Source of the DNA: Paraburkholderia unamae
GTDB lineage: Bacteria > Pseudomonadota > Gammaproteobacteria > Burkholderiales > Burkholderiaceae
NCBI RefSeq assembly: GCF_003268775.1
Contig: NZ_QLSU01000019.1
Coordinates: forward strand, 62,001 to 126,000
Length of the DNA stretch: 64,000 nucleotides
Reading direction: 5' to 3'
A program made the position numbers and the translations under genes. Shown piece after piece: positions 36,580 to 48,300 of the stretch. The notes under the pieces are model-generated. The model did no database searches. It saw only the letters and a list, made by a program, of their open reading frames with translations, and was not told the origin of the DNA. The first letter of the stretch is position 1, and each line of letters opens with the position of its first letter.

Positions 36580-36652
36580 GCGCCCCCATGTGTGATGCGC
36601 TGCCCGGTTTCAGGGGCGGGCGCGATACGGTTTTACCTGAATGAGGACACCT

Positions 36653-37480
36653 ATGTCTTCCCGAGAATCGACCCTGACCGCGGCGCCTTCAACCGCGCCT
36701 GCCCGACCCTTCGCCCGACTGTCGGGCCTGCGGGAACCCGCCTGGCGAGCCATCGTGCCGGCTCTCCTGATCGTGCTGTGGCAGGCGGCATCGTCGCTCG
36801 GCGTGACCAGCGAGTTCGTGCTGCCTTCACCCGCATCCGTGCTGGCCGCGTACCGCGAACTCTGGCAGTCCGGCGACCTGCAGGATGCGCTGAAGATCTC
36901 GCTCGCTCGCGCGGCGCTGGGTCTGCTGATCGGCGGTGGCGCAGGACTGCTGCTCGGGGTGGCAGCGGGCCTTAGCAAATCAGCCGAGCGCGGCTTCGAC
37001 AGCGTGCTGCAAATGCTGCGCACGATCCCGTTCATCGCGCTCGTGCCGATCTTCGTCGTGTGGTTCGGCATCGGCGAAGTGTCGAAGGTCGCGCTGATCG
37101 TCGGCGCGGCGCTGTCGCCGATGTATCTGAGCACCTATCACGCGATTCGCGGCATCGACCCGAAGCTGCTCGAACTCGGCCGCACGTTCCGGCTGTCGCG
37201 TCGCCACCAGATCCGTCTGATCATCCTGCCGATGGCGCTGCCCGGCATCCTCGTCGGTGTGCGCTATGCGGCGGCGATCGCGCTGCTGGCGCTCGTCGCG
37301 GCGGAGCAGATCAATGCGAGCGCGGGTATCGGCTACATCCTCAACAACGCGAATCAGTTTCAGCGCACCGACATCATCATCGCGGGCATTCTCGTGTACG
37401 CGGTGCTCGGGATCGGCGTGGACGCGCTGCTGCGCTACGTGGAACGCAAGGCGCTCGCCTGGAGGGGGAAGCATGTCTGA
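36653..37480 (+). CDS. ABC transporter permease, SsuC/TauC type
   Basis: A 275-residue permease of the nitrate/sulfonate/taurine family. The first helix IVPALLIVLWQAASSLG is followed by VLPSPASVLAAYRELWQSG, the usual SsuC segment, and the EAA loop ELGRTFRLSRRHQIRLIILPMALPGILVGVRYA. The ATG at 36653 is preferred to 36641 because GAGGA precedes it at normal distance. It overlaps the ATPase gene by 8 bp. Confidence 0.87.
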   Translation: MSSRESTLTAAPSTAPARPFARLSGLREPAWRAIVPALLIVLWQAASSLGVTSEFVLPSPASVLAAYRELWQSGDLQDALKISLARAALGLLIGGGAGLLLGVAAGLSKSAERGFDSVLQMLRTIPFIALVPIFVVWFGIGEVSKVALIVGAALSPMYLSTYHAIRGIDPKLLELGRTFRLSRRHQIRLIILPMALPGILVGVRYAAAIALLALVAAEQINASAGIGYILNNANQFQRTDIIIAGILVYAVLGIGVDALLRYVERKALAWRGKHV

Positions 37481-38210
37481 ACTCATCGCGGCGCCGGCCA
37501 TCGACACGGCGCCTGTTGCCGCGAAACTGACGGGCGTCAGAAAGCGCTATGGCGAACACACCGTGCTCGACAACGTCGACTTCTCAGTGCGCAAGGGAGA
37601 GTGTGTCGCGCTCGTGGGACCGTCGGGGACCGGCAAGACCACGCTGCTGCGATTGCTGGCGGGACTGGAATCCACGTCGGGTGGCGTGACCGAGGTCACG
37701 CGCAATACTTCAGTCGTATTTCAGGAGCCGCGCCTCATCCAGGCACTGCGCGTGTGGAAGAACGTGCTGCTGGACGATGCCGGGCTGCCCGACGCGCGAA
37801 CGCGTGCTCGCACCGCGTTGCAGGATGTCGGGCTGGAGGACAAGCTGGAAAGCTGGCCCGTCAACCTGTCCGGCGGCCAGGCGCAGCGCGTGGCAGTGGC
37901 ACGGGCGCTCTATCGCAGCCCGGAGCTGATGCTACTGGACGAGCCGTTCAGCGCGCTCGATGCGTTCACGCGGCGCAGCATGCAGAGCCTCGTGCTGAAG
38001 CTGTGGGCGAAGTACCGGTTTGGTCTCGTAATCGTCACGCACGACCTTGACGAGGCACTTCTGCTCGCGGACCGCATCGTGATCCTCGCGAGAGGCCGTA
38101 TTTGTCACGAGACGCGTGTCGACCTCGCGCGGCAGCGCGACGTCACTTCACCCGAATTCAATGCGCTCAAGCGCGATTTGCTCAGCCAGTTTTCGCAGAG
38201 CCTTTCCTGA
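37473..38210 (+). CDS. ABC transporter ATP-binding protein, SsuB/TauB type
   Basis: A 245-residue ATPase: Walker A GPSGTGKTTLLRLLAG, Q-loop VVFQEPRLIQALRVWKNV, signature LSGGQAQRVAVARAL, Walker B LMLLDEPFSALDAFTR and H-loop IVTHDLDEALLLADRI, all typical of SsuB/TauB. GGAGGGGG before ATG 37473 gives a strong ribosome site. It powers the sulfonate-type importer with its neighbours. Confidence 0.9.
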   Translation: MSELIAAPAIDTAPVAAKLTGVRKRYGEHTVLDNVDFSVRKGECVALVGPSGTGKTTLLRLLAGLESTSGGVTEVTRNTSVVFQEPRLIQALRVWKNVLLDDAGLPDARTRARTALQDVGLEDKLESWPVNLSGGQAQRVAVARALYRSPELMLLDEPFSALDAFTRRSMQSLVLKLWAKYRFGLVIVTHDLDEALLLADRIVILARGRICHETRVDLARQRDVTSPEFNALKRDLLSQFSQSLS

Positions 38211-38240
38211 CGTTTTTTTTATTCTTCGAACAAGGTACGT

Positions 38241-39287
38241 ATGTCGCTGAAGAACACATTCCATGCGGGCATCGCGGTCCTGCTCACTGCCGCCACGCTC
38301 GCGCTCGCTGGGGTTGCCAGCGCGCAGAACCCGCCCGACCTGAAGAACACGAAACTCGTGATCGCGTATCAGGATCCGGCGTTTCCAGCCTTGATCCGCA
38401 AATCCGGCGTGGTGAACAGCGCACCGTACCAGATCGAATGGGTGCTGCTGACGGGGCCGGCCGCGAACCTGTCGGCGTTGTACGCGAACCGGATTGATCT
38501 CGGTCACATGGGCGATACCTCGCTCACCATCGAGCAGTCCAACGCGCGCACCGAATGGACGAAGGATGCTGCGCCGCTGCACATCGTCGCGGCCTGGCGC
38601 AACTTCTACTCGAAGGACTATCCGCCGGTGGTGACTGCCGTGCGCACGAGCGCGAAGATCGATAGCGTCGCGCAGATCAAAGGGCACAAGGTCGGTTACA
38701 ACTACGGCGGCTACAACCACTCGCAATATCTCGCGACGCTGGTGAGGGCCGGTGCCACGGAAAAGGACATCGAACCGGTCAAGTTCGCTGATGGCGCCAC
38801 CTCCGCAGCCGGTTTCAATGCCGGAGAGGTGGACGTATACGCAGGCGCGCTCGGGCCGATCCTGCCCACCTTCAAGTCGGGCGCGGGCCATATCCTGCTG
38901 ACGGATCGCGATACGCAGATTCCGGCGCTCAACGTCTGGACCACGACGTCCGCCGATCTGAAAGACCCGGCAAAGGTTGCCGCGCTGCAGGACTTCTTTT
39001 CGCGGATGTCGGGCTACTGGGCGTGGCACGACGCGCATCGCGCCGACGTGATCGCGATCCTGAAGGACACGCTCAAGATTTCCGACGACCGTGCGGCGTT
39101 CGAGTACCAGGTGCGCAGTGGCAGCTTCGTGAAGTTCGACGCGGGACTGATTGGCCAGGAGCAGAAGATCGCGGACATTCTGTACGACGGACATGCGATC
39201 CACAAAAAAGTGAAGGTCGACGTCGAATACGATCCGCAATTCAACGGCGTGCAGAAAGCGCTCTGGCCGATCCCGTCGAAGGATTGA
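38241..39287 (+). CDS. Aliphatic sulfonate-type ABC substrate-binding protein (SsuA-like)
   Basis: A 348-residue periplasmic receptor with a signal peptide (AVLLTAATLALAGVASAQ). KLVIAYQDPAFPALIRKSGVVN, FEWVLLTGPAANLSALYANRIDLGHMGDTSL-type segments, KIDSVAQIKGHKVGYNYGGYNHSQYLATLVRAG and AYAGALGPILP correspond to the SsuA/TauA fold. The order here is permease, ATPase, receptor, unlike the common ssuACB. Ligand probably a sulfonate or sulfinate; the sequence does not decide. Confidence 0.83.
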   Translation: MSLKNTFHAGIAVLLTAATLALAGVASAQNPPDLKNTKLVIAYQDPAFPALIRKSGVVNSAPYQIEWVLLTGPAANLSALYANRIDLGHMGDTSLTIEQSNARTEWTKDAAPLHIVAAWRNFYSKDYPPVVTAVRTSAKIDSVAQIKGHKVGYNYGGYNHSQYLATLVRAGATEKDIEPVKFADGATSAAGFNAGEVDVYAGALGPILPTFKSGAGHILLTDRDTQIPALNVWTTTSADLKDPAKVAALQDFFSRMSGYWAWHDAHRADVIAILKDTLKISDDRAAFEYQVRSGSFVKFDAGLIGQEQKIADILYDGHAIHKKVKVDVEYDPQFNGVQKALWPIPSKD

Positions 39288-39367
39288 GTCGAGATCCCGC
39301 ACGATATGTCCGCAGACGCAGATAAACCCCGGCGCGGGCAGTTGTCCGTGCACGATGGATACCAGGC

Positions 39368-40945
39368 ATGACCCAGACGATCCCGGCAGCCACCCTGAAA
39401 CGCTGGCTGCATGATGGCGGCGAAATTGCACTCTTCGACGTTCGCGAGCACGGACAGTATGGCGAGGGCCACCCGTTCTACGCGGTGCCGCTACCGTACA
39501 GCGCGCTTGAGCGCGACGTGGGGCGGCTCGCGCCGAACCGCAGTGTGCGCATCGTGCTCTTCGACGAAGACGACAGTGAACGTGGCCCGGCCCGCGCGGC
39601 GGCTGCCCGGCTCGCAACGCTCGGCTATACCGCTGTTCAACGGCTCGAAGGTGGCGCGCGCGGCTGGCAGGAAGCCGGATTCGCCTTGTTCAAGGGCGTC
39701 AACGTGCCGTCGAAGGCGTTCGGCGAGCTCGTCGAGACGCTCGCGCATACACCGCATGTGTCCGCCGCGACGCTGCTTCAATGGCAACGCTCGGCGACGC
39801 CTCCGGTGGTGCTCGATGGACGTCCGGTCAGCGAATTCGCCGCGATGAGCATTCCTGGCGCGACGTGCTGCCCGAACGGCGAACTCGCGCTGCGGTTCGA
39901 CGGCCTCGTGCAGGACGCGCAGACCCCGGTCGTCATCAATTGCGCGGGCCGCACGCGCAGCATCATCGGCGCGCAGACGCTGCTGAACCTCGGCATCCGC
40001 AATCCGGTGTATGCGCTCGAAAACGGCACGCAAGGCTGGTTCCTTGCCGATCTGCCACTGGAGCGCGATCAGCAACGCCGCTACCACGACGAGGTTCGCG
40101 TTACGCCGGAGCGGATCGCGGCGGCGCGCGCGCTCGCGCTGCGCGCGGGCGTGGAATGGGCCGACGCTGGAGCGGTTCGCAGATGGGTCGACGCAGGCGA
40201 GCGCACCGTGTACCTGTGCGACGTCCGCACAGCAGAGGAGTTCGCCGCCGGCACGCTGCCGGGCGCGCAGCACGCGCCCGGCGGACAACTGCAACAGGCA
40301 ACGGACCAGTATCTCGGCGTGCGTCACGCGATCGTCTTGCTGTTCGACGACGATGGCGTGCGCGCGCCCGTCACCGCGAGCTGGCTTAGACAGCTCGGGC
40401 ACGAGGCCTGGGTGCTCGAAGGAGGCCTGCGCAGCGGACTCGCACTGTCCGACCCGCGTGTGCCCGATCCGGTCGCGTTGCCGGTCATCTCGACCGACGA
40501 GCTCTCCCGCCGGCTCGCCGACGCAGCCGCATCGGTCGTGGATCTGCGCCCGAGCGCAGCATGGCTGAACGGTCATGTGCCCGGTAGCATCTGGACGATC
40601 CGTCCGCGGCTTGCCGATGCGCTCAGCCGATCCGGTCCACCGGTCACATTCATTGCCGACGATCCGCGTCTGGCCGCATGGGCGGTGTCGGATCTGCCAC
40701 CCGCGGAGCGGAACGCATTCACCGTGCTGGACGGTGGGTTCGCCGCGTGGGAGGCGCGCGGTGGGGAAGTACGCCGTGCGCCGGAAGGGTTGACACCCGC
40801 CGAGCGGATCGACTTTCTGTTCTTCGTCCATGACCGGCATGCGGGAAACAAGGCTGTATCGCGCGCCTATCTCGAGTGGGAACTTGGGCTGCTCGCACAA
40901 CTGGATGGGCAGGAGCGCGGCGCGTTTCGTCTGCTGGCACCGTGA
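39368..40945 (+). CDS. Second four-domain rhodanese-like sulfurtransferase
   Basis: A 525-residue paralogue of the protein at 33525, beginning MTQT and sharing the linker NVPSKAFGELVETL. The active Cys192 is again only in domain 2 (VVINCAGRTRSIIGAQ). Loops of domains 1, 3 and 4 (VLFDEDDSERGPA, VLLFDDDGVRAPV, TFIADDPRLAAWA) lack it. Having two such proteins, each after a monooxygenase/transport block, suggests that each serves one uptake branch. Confidence 0.83.
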   Translation: MTQTIPAATLKRWLHDGGEIALFDVREHGQYGEGHPFYAVPLPYSALERDVGRLAPNRSVRIVLFDEDDSERGPARAAAARLATLGYTAVQRLEGGARGWQEAGFALFKGVNVPSKAFGELVETLAHTPHVSAATLLQWQRSATPPVVLDGRPVSEFAAMSIPGATCCPNGELALRFDGLVQDAQTPVVINCAGRTRSIIGAQTLLNLGIRNPVYALENGTQGWFLADLPLERDQQRRYHDEVRVTPERIAAARALALRAGVEWADAGAVRRWVDAGERTVYLCDVRTAEEFAAGTLPGAQHAPGGQLQQATDQYLGVRHAIVLLFDDDGVRAPVTASWLRQLGHEAWVLEGGLRSGLALSDPRVPDPVALPVISTDELSRRLADAAASVVDLRPSAAWLNGHVPGSIWTIRPRLADALSRSGPPVTFIADDPRLAAWAVSDLPPAERNAFTVLDGGFAAWEARGGEVRRAPEGLTPAERIDFLFFVHDRHAGNKAVSRAYLEWELGLLAQLDGQERGAFRLLAP

Positions 40946-42380
40946 TGTGATGCTGGGGCGAGCGTTGCGGCTCCCATCCATGAGCTCGCGACACCGCACG
41001 TGGAACGGCGTGAGCGTGGTCACCGATCCACGCGCCGCCATGCAGCACACGAATGCACGGGTGGAAACGCGCTTAGGCGAGGCTGGATCGATCGGATAGT
41101 CCGGCATTCTCCAGCGCGAGCATTGATGCCTGCGCATCTGTCGGCAACTGCTGCCGCGCCAATTCACTTCATACACAGCAGTGGTGCCGTCGCTGATGAA
41201 CCCGCAGACGCTTCGTGGCGAGTGAGCGACCGTTCGTTTTCCTTGGCGTCGTGATGAAAGGAGTCGCTGCGTCCTCGCGACCTGATCAGTGTGTTCGCAT
41301 CGCGTTCGTAGCAGGCAACGTCGATTCGCCGTGATGCGAGCCTTCTGACCGCTTGATTTCAACAAGAGCCATTGCGCGTTCGTGCATAGAGCGGCTGAGA
41401 AGGGTCATGAAGACGCATTTGACTGCGGTGAGAGCTGCCGTTCGTCGACGCCGGTTTGCGAATGGCTGTTAAAGAGTGTGCGGTCACACCTCGGCGCCCG
41501 ATCACCGGCCATCGGCTTAGACCGGTCAGGTGGCGGACGTGAGTGTCAGGGGCCAAGGTCCGCTCTCTGTGCGAAGCCAAAGAGCAAAAGTCCCTCCGGG
41601 AGCTAAATAGGTTGACAGCCGATCTGTAATGTCAAAAGTCGCGAGACTACATTGCTCGCCGGTCCCGGACGACGCGGGTATCAGTGATTCTCAGACGACC
41701 GGTTGAATCCGCCACCCACTTCTGCCGTTGACCAGATCCTCGCGAATCGACCGCAATACGCTGCAGACCGGACACCCAAGCGATATCGGCCCACGCGCGC
41801 TTGCCCTTTCAGCTCCCCGCTGGAGCTGCCGGCGCACCCCGCGTCACCTTTGCCCGTCGGCGGGACTTCTCATGTTTGCCTGTCCCCGACAGCGCCGAAA
41901 GTTGACCGGAAGCGACTCCAGACTTAAAACACGAGGTGCTGTGTCAAGCGATCGCGGTCCAAGTGGTGTCGCATGTGTTTCTCCGTGGCCTTGCAATCGC
42001 GAAGGTGAAAACAGAGCCGTAATGTTCCCGCTACAACCTAGAACATTCCGCCCACGGCTGACCAAAGGTCTGTTCGAAAAGTGAATATGCCAATCGCATA
42101 AAAAGGAAGCGCCGGACATGGTCTGGTCTGCAACGCGTGGGCATAGAGGTGACCACGCTTGTTTCGAGTCGAGGCTAATGTAAGATATGGGATGGATGCC
42201 TCTTTTCCTGAGAGGAATCCGAGTTGCTGCGGCGATGCCAGGCCCTCGTCGCAAAGGATTATCAATCTCGTAGAGAGTTGCCGCTTATCGGGTACGCTCG
42301 CTGCGAATGAAGAAAGACTATGGTGTGTACATGTTGGGGGAAGGGAGTTCTCGACGCCCGACTAGAACGGGGTCTCACAG
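40946..42380. other. 1.4-kb non-coding border between organosulfur operon and defence region
   Basis: No frame here has a ribosome site plus a recognisable family; all are Arg/Pro/Ser rich. It marks a change from high-GC core-like sequence to visibly lower GC sequence. A nested inverted repeat is at 42015-42059. I see no integrase, transfer RNA or clear attachment site. Confidence 0.5.
42015..42059. repeat. Nested inverted repeat
   Basis: AGCCGT-AATGTTC (42015-42027) pairs with GAACATT (42041-42047) and ACGGCT (42054-42059), a two-part stem with a 13-base loop and a 6-base bulge. It lies about 320 bp upstream of the giant ATPase gene. It could be a terminator, an operator or an old element end. 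Confidence 0.4.
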
Positions 42381-45300
42381 ATGGAAACCGCTGTCACAAA
42401 AAAATCAATAACTGACCTTCAGAGTGTCTTTGGTGACGGACCTCTGCGCGCAGTGATCACGGAAGCAACCGCATCGAAAGCATTTCAGAGATTCGTCAGC
42501 GATAGAGCCCGAAGGAAATTGCTGGAGGAATGCATTGCGCGAAATACTAGCAATAGTCGACGTGCGATCAAAAATCTGCCGAAGCCTGTGCCCGTTCTGG
42601 CGCAAGATATAAAGAAAATTCCACTCCACCTTCTGCCAGAAGAACTTCTCGAGTTCTCGCTGCACCATCACTTTACGTCTAACCATCCGGAAATGCTGCG
42701 CGATGCGCTGTCACGTGTGGGGCAAGCCAGCGATAAGAACGGCAATGTCAAGAAATTCACCGAAATCGACGCGAAATTCAAGACGGCGGCAGCGTTACGG
42801 GAACTCGCAGAGAATTTGGCTGCGCGGTACGGTGTCACTCGCGTAGGGCAATATTTTGCCGCCGCGAGTTTCTGTGATCCGGGCCTCTCGTTTTTTTTCG
42901 ATGCCATTGCTTATTTGCCAAATATGGGTGCCGTTGCCAATGGGGTTGCCAAACGCGCAAGCGACCTTTCTATAACGGATGCGCCCGACACAAATGCGGG
43001 AAAGGACATATCGCAACAAGAGCCTGAGGACGAGTCGCCAGATTTAACCATGGATCCCCTGTGGAACGCCTCCATCGGATTATCAAAGCGATTAAATGAT
43101 CTATCGGGACAATTGGCAAAGGGGGTTGTAAGTGACCCTTCGGAGGCAATCGAAGTTTGGAAGGGTCTATTCACGGAGGTCGATTCTCTCCGTTCCCTTG
43201 AGGGGCTATCGGCCTCGTCGTCCATATTTGAGTTAAGGTCGGCAACTGCAGAGCGCTTGCGGCGCGATGATCTGCTGCTGCTTCAAAGAGCCTCTTACCT
43301 TCGACCCGTTGGCGATAGTGCGGGTACGGTTGAAGCGGTTCGTGAAATTACCCAAATGGCGTCCATTTTGGGTAATCAGTTGGCGACTCAAGAGGTTGAG
43401 AAAGTCGACTATGAGTTAGTTCGCATCCTCCGGAGAATAGTCGCGTTCATAGAAGATCGGCAGACGTCCGGATTGAGCCAAAATTTAGCCGAGGTGTCTG
43501 ACCTTCAGGCGACTATCGCGACTGCTTTCGGCACTCTGCCGGCCTTGGCAGTAGTTACGGGCCATGTGACCATTGGTGCTCCGGATGAAAAGGAACAAAT
43601 CGCCAATGTTGAAAACATTGGCGACGGTGTACCGATGGACAGAGTCGGCGCGGACGATAGCGGTGACGAGACTACAACCGAAAGCGCTGAGATCGTTGCG
43701 CTCGACGGTTCGGAAATGGAAGGCGAATCGTCCACTGCTTGCAACGAGAGTCTCACGTCAGAGTTCGAGCAGCAGAAGGCGGACGCAGCCGCGGTCGATA
43801 TCACGGCGTCGCTCGATGCTGACTTAAAGAGCGGTCAGTCAACTGAAAATGGCATCGATGATGCGCAGTTGAAGGTTTCGGTGCCATCCGGGCACGAAAA
43901 TTCCGGAAATTCAGTTCGCGAAATTGAACTCTCGAGCGATTGTGTTGGGTATTCAGACTTCCGGACGGACCATTGGATCAACGCCGATGGCGTTGTAGAA
44001 CTTGCGCCTTGGGTGAATCGTAGAGCACATGCTCGCGCACTCAACGAGTTCTCGGAACGAGTGCTTTCTTCGAAGTCGCTAGCTACAGCGTATATCTCTC
44101 AACTTGCGGTTGAGATGCTGAGCGAGACTCCGACGATTCCGTCGCAGCTCATCTCCGACGTCGCGGACATACTAAGCGGGGATCCGGTTCAAGAATGTCA
44201 AGTTAGTCGGCTGGCGATGCTCAACGGAGACGTCGTTCAATTTCACCGATCGACTCGCAAGCTAGCGCTGACGGTTGAGGCATTGTTGCCGGCCAACGAC
44301 ATTTGGGCATATAGGGAAAATATTCCGACTGTGCTGCATGCAGCACAGTTTTCGCACCCCCTAATTACGCGGATAATCTCTGCACTAGTTAACGACGCGG
44401 TTGAGGGTTCTGGAACGCGCGCCCTTGCACGGCGTCAGATCAGTGCAGCGTCGCGGGCTTCAGGACGCACTCACAACTCAGCCGCACAATTCGTCGCCGA
44501 ATTGAAGGACTCTCTCGAATCGTTGGGGACTGTAGCCCGTCGTTTGCGAGCGGAGCACTGCCGAGAGGCTTGGCGCGCATTTCTCCGGTCTGGTGTCGAA
44601 TCGTCGATTAGAGCGATTATCAAGACGCCGAGTGATGCCTTGCGCCCCGGTCCTATCGCGTTGGCCGAGCAACAACTGCGTCAATCCGCGCTACAGAGTT
44701 TTGACGACGCCGGTGCAAAATTCGAGGATCGCACTCGAATGGACCGTGCCGTTCAACAAGTCCAGCAGAAGCTTGCGGCGTTGAGGCAGTTTCTAGAGGA
44801 TCTACATGCAAGCGACGGTAGTTCGGAAGCTCTTTCTCGTTTTGATTTCCCATCATTAGATGAAATCAAAAAGCTAGCTAGTTTTGAATTTTCCGATCCA
44901 ATTGAAGCTCTATGTAGAGATTTGCTCTTTAGCCTCTCTCCGCGCACTCAGCGTGTAGATCCAATGCTTCTCCGAGAAACCGATCTCATGCGATGGCCAG
45001 CACTCGCGCTACATCTTGGCCTCGATGAGCCGGTTAGTATCCAAGACTTCGAGTTTGACGCTCGCAAAGTTGGTTCACCAGTTGAAGCCTCTGCGGTGTT
45101 GCTAACGCCGCCCTTTGAGACGACGGATGGGAGCGACGTCGCACAGACGATCAAGGAGCATATCTTCGCCGTGCGTCGTCTGGATGTAATGAGCATGTAT
45201 CTCGCAGAGCAATCTTTGAATTCAGCCGAACGCAGCCGTTTGCAGCGACAGCTGAGAGCAGAGGGTGTAGATCGCGCCGACGACGCGTTCAGACGACTGA

Positions 45301-48300
45301 ATGAGGCTTGGTTTCAGTGTGAGTCGGTTGGCGCTCCGATTGCGAACAAGATGAGCTCGCGTATTGGCGAGGCTCGTGCCATGCTAGATCAAGCAGAAGA
45401 TGCGACATTCTCGGAAGCTTTGATGTTGACGGCTTGGGTCGAACACCTGCGCGAAATTTCTGAGCGACAAACTCGTCTTTGCGCCGATGCAATTCGCGCA
45501 AAGGTTGCTCAGAGAAATCCGGAGTTGCTCGAATACATCGACGGGGCCATTGCGGAGCGCCGGTATTGGGAGCTTCCGCTTGCTCTGGACGGCATTCCGT
45601 CCTCTTTAAGACAACAGTATTCGACACACTCGTCGCGGTGGACGCCGTGGCGTGAGCGTGGAGAAGGTGCGAATGTCCGTGTCAGGGAGCAACTGCGCGC
45701 ATTGATCGATCAAGTTGATGAAGCGCCAGCGAAATTCTTGGATGCATGGTTGAGTGACGCGGATGCTGAGGAGTCGAGAAGACAACTACGTCGCATGTTC
45801 TTTGATTTCGCGTCTGGAGATATGTCACCGCTTGCCAAGCCACTCAGGCGCAGCAGAAAAGACGCTCCGTTCGATCGGGAGATCAAGCAGAAGCGAATTG
45901 TGATTGATTGCCGTAGCGTGCTCCTTATGCTAGAGGAGCAAGGGACGAATCCATCATTCGTTCCACAATTCCACAGCTTCACGTCAATTGTAATACTATC
46001 CGCACCCAAGGCCACTGCTGTTACCTCGACGAATGCTGCTGTTCTTGCTCGTTGGATAAATTCTGAGGTTCACGGGGAAACGCAAGCGAGCTCGTCGAGC
46101 GTGATAGCGCTTGTTCTGGCTCCTGGAATCTCTACGGCGATGCGGAATCAAATAATGGACGAATTCCAGCGAAGGCAAAATGCTTTTGTTGGCATCATTG
46201 TGGATGACTTTGATGTTATGCGAATGTTTGGCGAGCAAGACGCTCCGCCTGCGGATATTCGACCGCTGCTCGAAATCGTAGTGGAACAGTTTTCTCTAAG
46301 TAACGCGAAATCAAGTCCATATTCTAGCCAAGACGGCCAACACATTCGAAGAGAAATGTATGTGGGGCGCGCCGGTGACGCGGAGGCGCTCGCGTTGTCG
46401 AGTCGGTATACGCGAGTCTTTTCCGGGCGAAAGCTTGGAAAATCGGCCTTCTTGAAAAGTGTTGCGGATAAGTACGACGGTGGAGTGCTCCCTTCGGGAA
46501 ATAGGTTATCAGTGTTATTTGTTTCAATCGCTGGTGGTGACAGTGATAGCTACATTTGCGACAGAATTACGAAGGAACTTTCGGTCAGATTTAACGTTGG
46601 TCCGTTGAATTTTAATGGTCGAAAAAGCGTAGCAGATCGATTAATCGGTTTGATCGAGTATATTATCCAAAATAATACAAAAGTTAATATCCTCCTGCTG
46701 CTCGACGAGGCCGACGCATTCGTCGAAGAGCAGCTTAGACAATATGATCGAGAGCGTGAGAAGTGTCTCAGCTTTCGGTTGATGAAGGAAGTGACGCAGC
46801 ACGTTGATGCAGCTGAATTGCCGCGAGTTCGTGTAGTTCTATCTGGATACCGCGTAACAAACACGCGTGATGGCGCTTGGGCAAATGCAGGCGAGGTGCT
46901 CATACTGCCACCTCTCGCGCAAGAGGAAGCAAGCAAGTTGATCGTCACTCCACTGGCCCGGCTCGGGATTGATGCGCACGCGCAGGCAGACTTCATCGCA
47001 CGCCGTTGCGGTAATCAGCCCGCGATCATCAACAAGCTGGGCGACACGTTGTTGAAGAACCTGCGCGATAGTTCGCCAAATCTCCGGAAAGAGGTCTTGC
47101 GTTTGGCAAACGCACACGTGGTCACAGCATTTAACGACCCAAGCATCGCTGACGAAGTTCGAACGGTGATGTTCAATAATTTCCAGGGCAATCCTGTTGG
47201 GCAAATTGTATTTGCTGCAATGCTGTTGGCGTTTTCGAAATTGGCGCCCGGGTTTGAGTTGCCGGATGCAGAGGACGCTGTGCTGACGCAGATCAAGGCT
47301 ATCGATGCCGATCTTGGTTGGTTAGAGCAACGCGATCCATCAATGACTGGTGAGATTGAGCGTCAACTCAACGATTTCCAAGATCGCAAGCTTGTCCGTC
47401 GTAGCGAGACACGGGGAAGTGTCTTATACAGATTGCAGGTCTCCCATAGTCTGCCTATCCTGCTCGCTGGCGACCTTCCGGGACAAATTAAGAGGGCGAT
47501 CCACACGCTACGGGGAGTCCATGGATATGCGATTCAGCCCATTCGTGGTGTACTCAGTGACGCGCAAATCGACGCGATAAAGAGCGCCAGTAGCACGGCA
47601 GGGAGTCCGCCGCTCATCGTTGTTACTGGAAGCTGGGTGTCTGCATTGAACGACCCACGCGTTGGAGTTGCGGATCGAATTGGTATCTCTCCAAGTGATA
47701 CACATGATGGAAGCAGTGCGGTGAAATATGGGACCGTAAAGGCTGTTCTAAACGCAAGTGCGGCATTTGTCGAGTCTGTTGTTGGGCGTCGTGAGCAGGT
47801 TGTCCTCGTTACGGGAGGCATCGATGTCGCCCGCCGAGTGATGTTGAACAGATGGGATCAGAGCGGAACAATTTGTTGGCAATCTCTCTCTAGGGTGTCC
47901 GCTTTTGGCGTTAGGTGGTGGTTCGAACGTGTGCGCTCTTACAATTTTTCCGCATCAGACGGGATAGAGAGAATAATATCGATGACCGGTTGTATTCCGG
48001 TCCTTCTGCAGATCGTCGACAGAGTAATGATCGATAGTCTTAGGGAGGAGGCTGATGTATCGAATGTGCAATTTTCCGCGATAGAGGAGAAGATAGTTTC
48101 AGAGATTTCTCAATCTGCACATCTTCTCGTCTCGGGTCCTATGGACGTGAGATTGGAGAAGCGAGAGATTGAAGTATTAAAAATGCTTTGTGAGATGGCG
48201 AGGGAACTGGGAAGAATTTCCTTGGATGATGAATTCAACGAGGAATACTGGGTGCTCGCAATGGACGGGAAACGTCCTGATTTCTCGCCACCGCGTCCGA

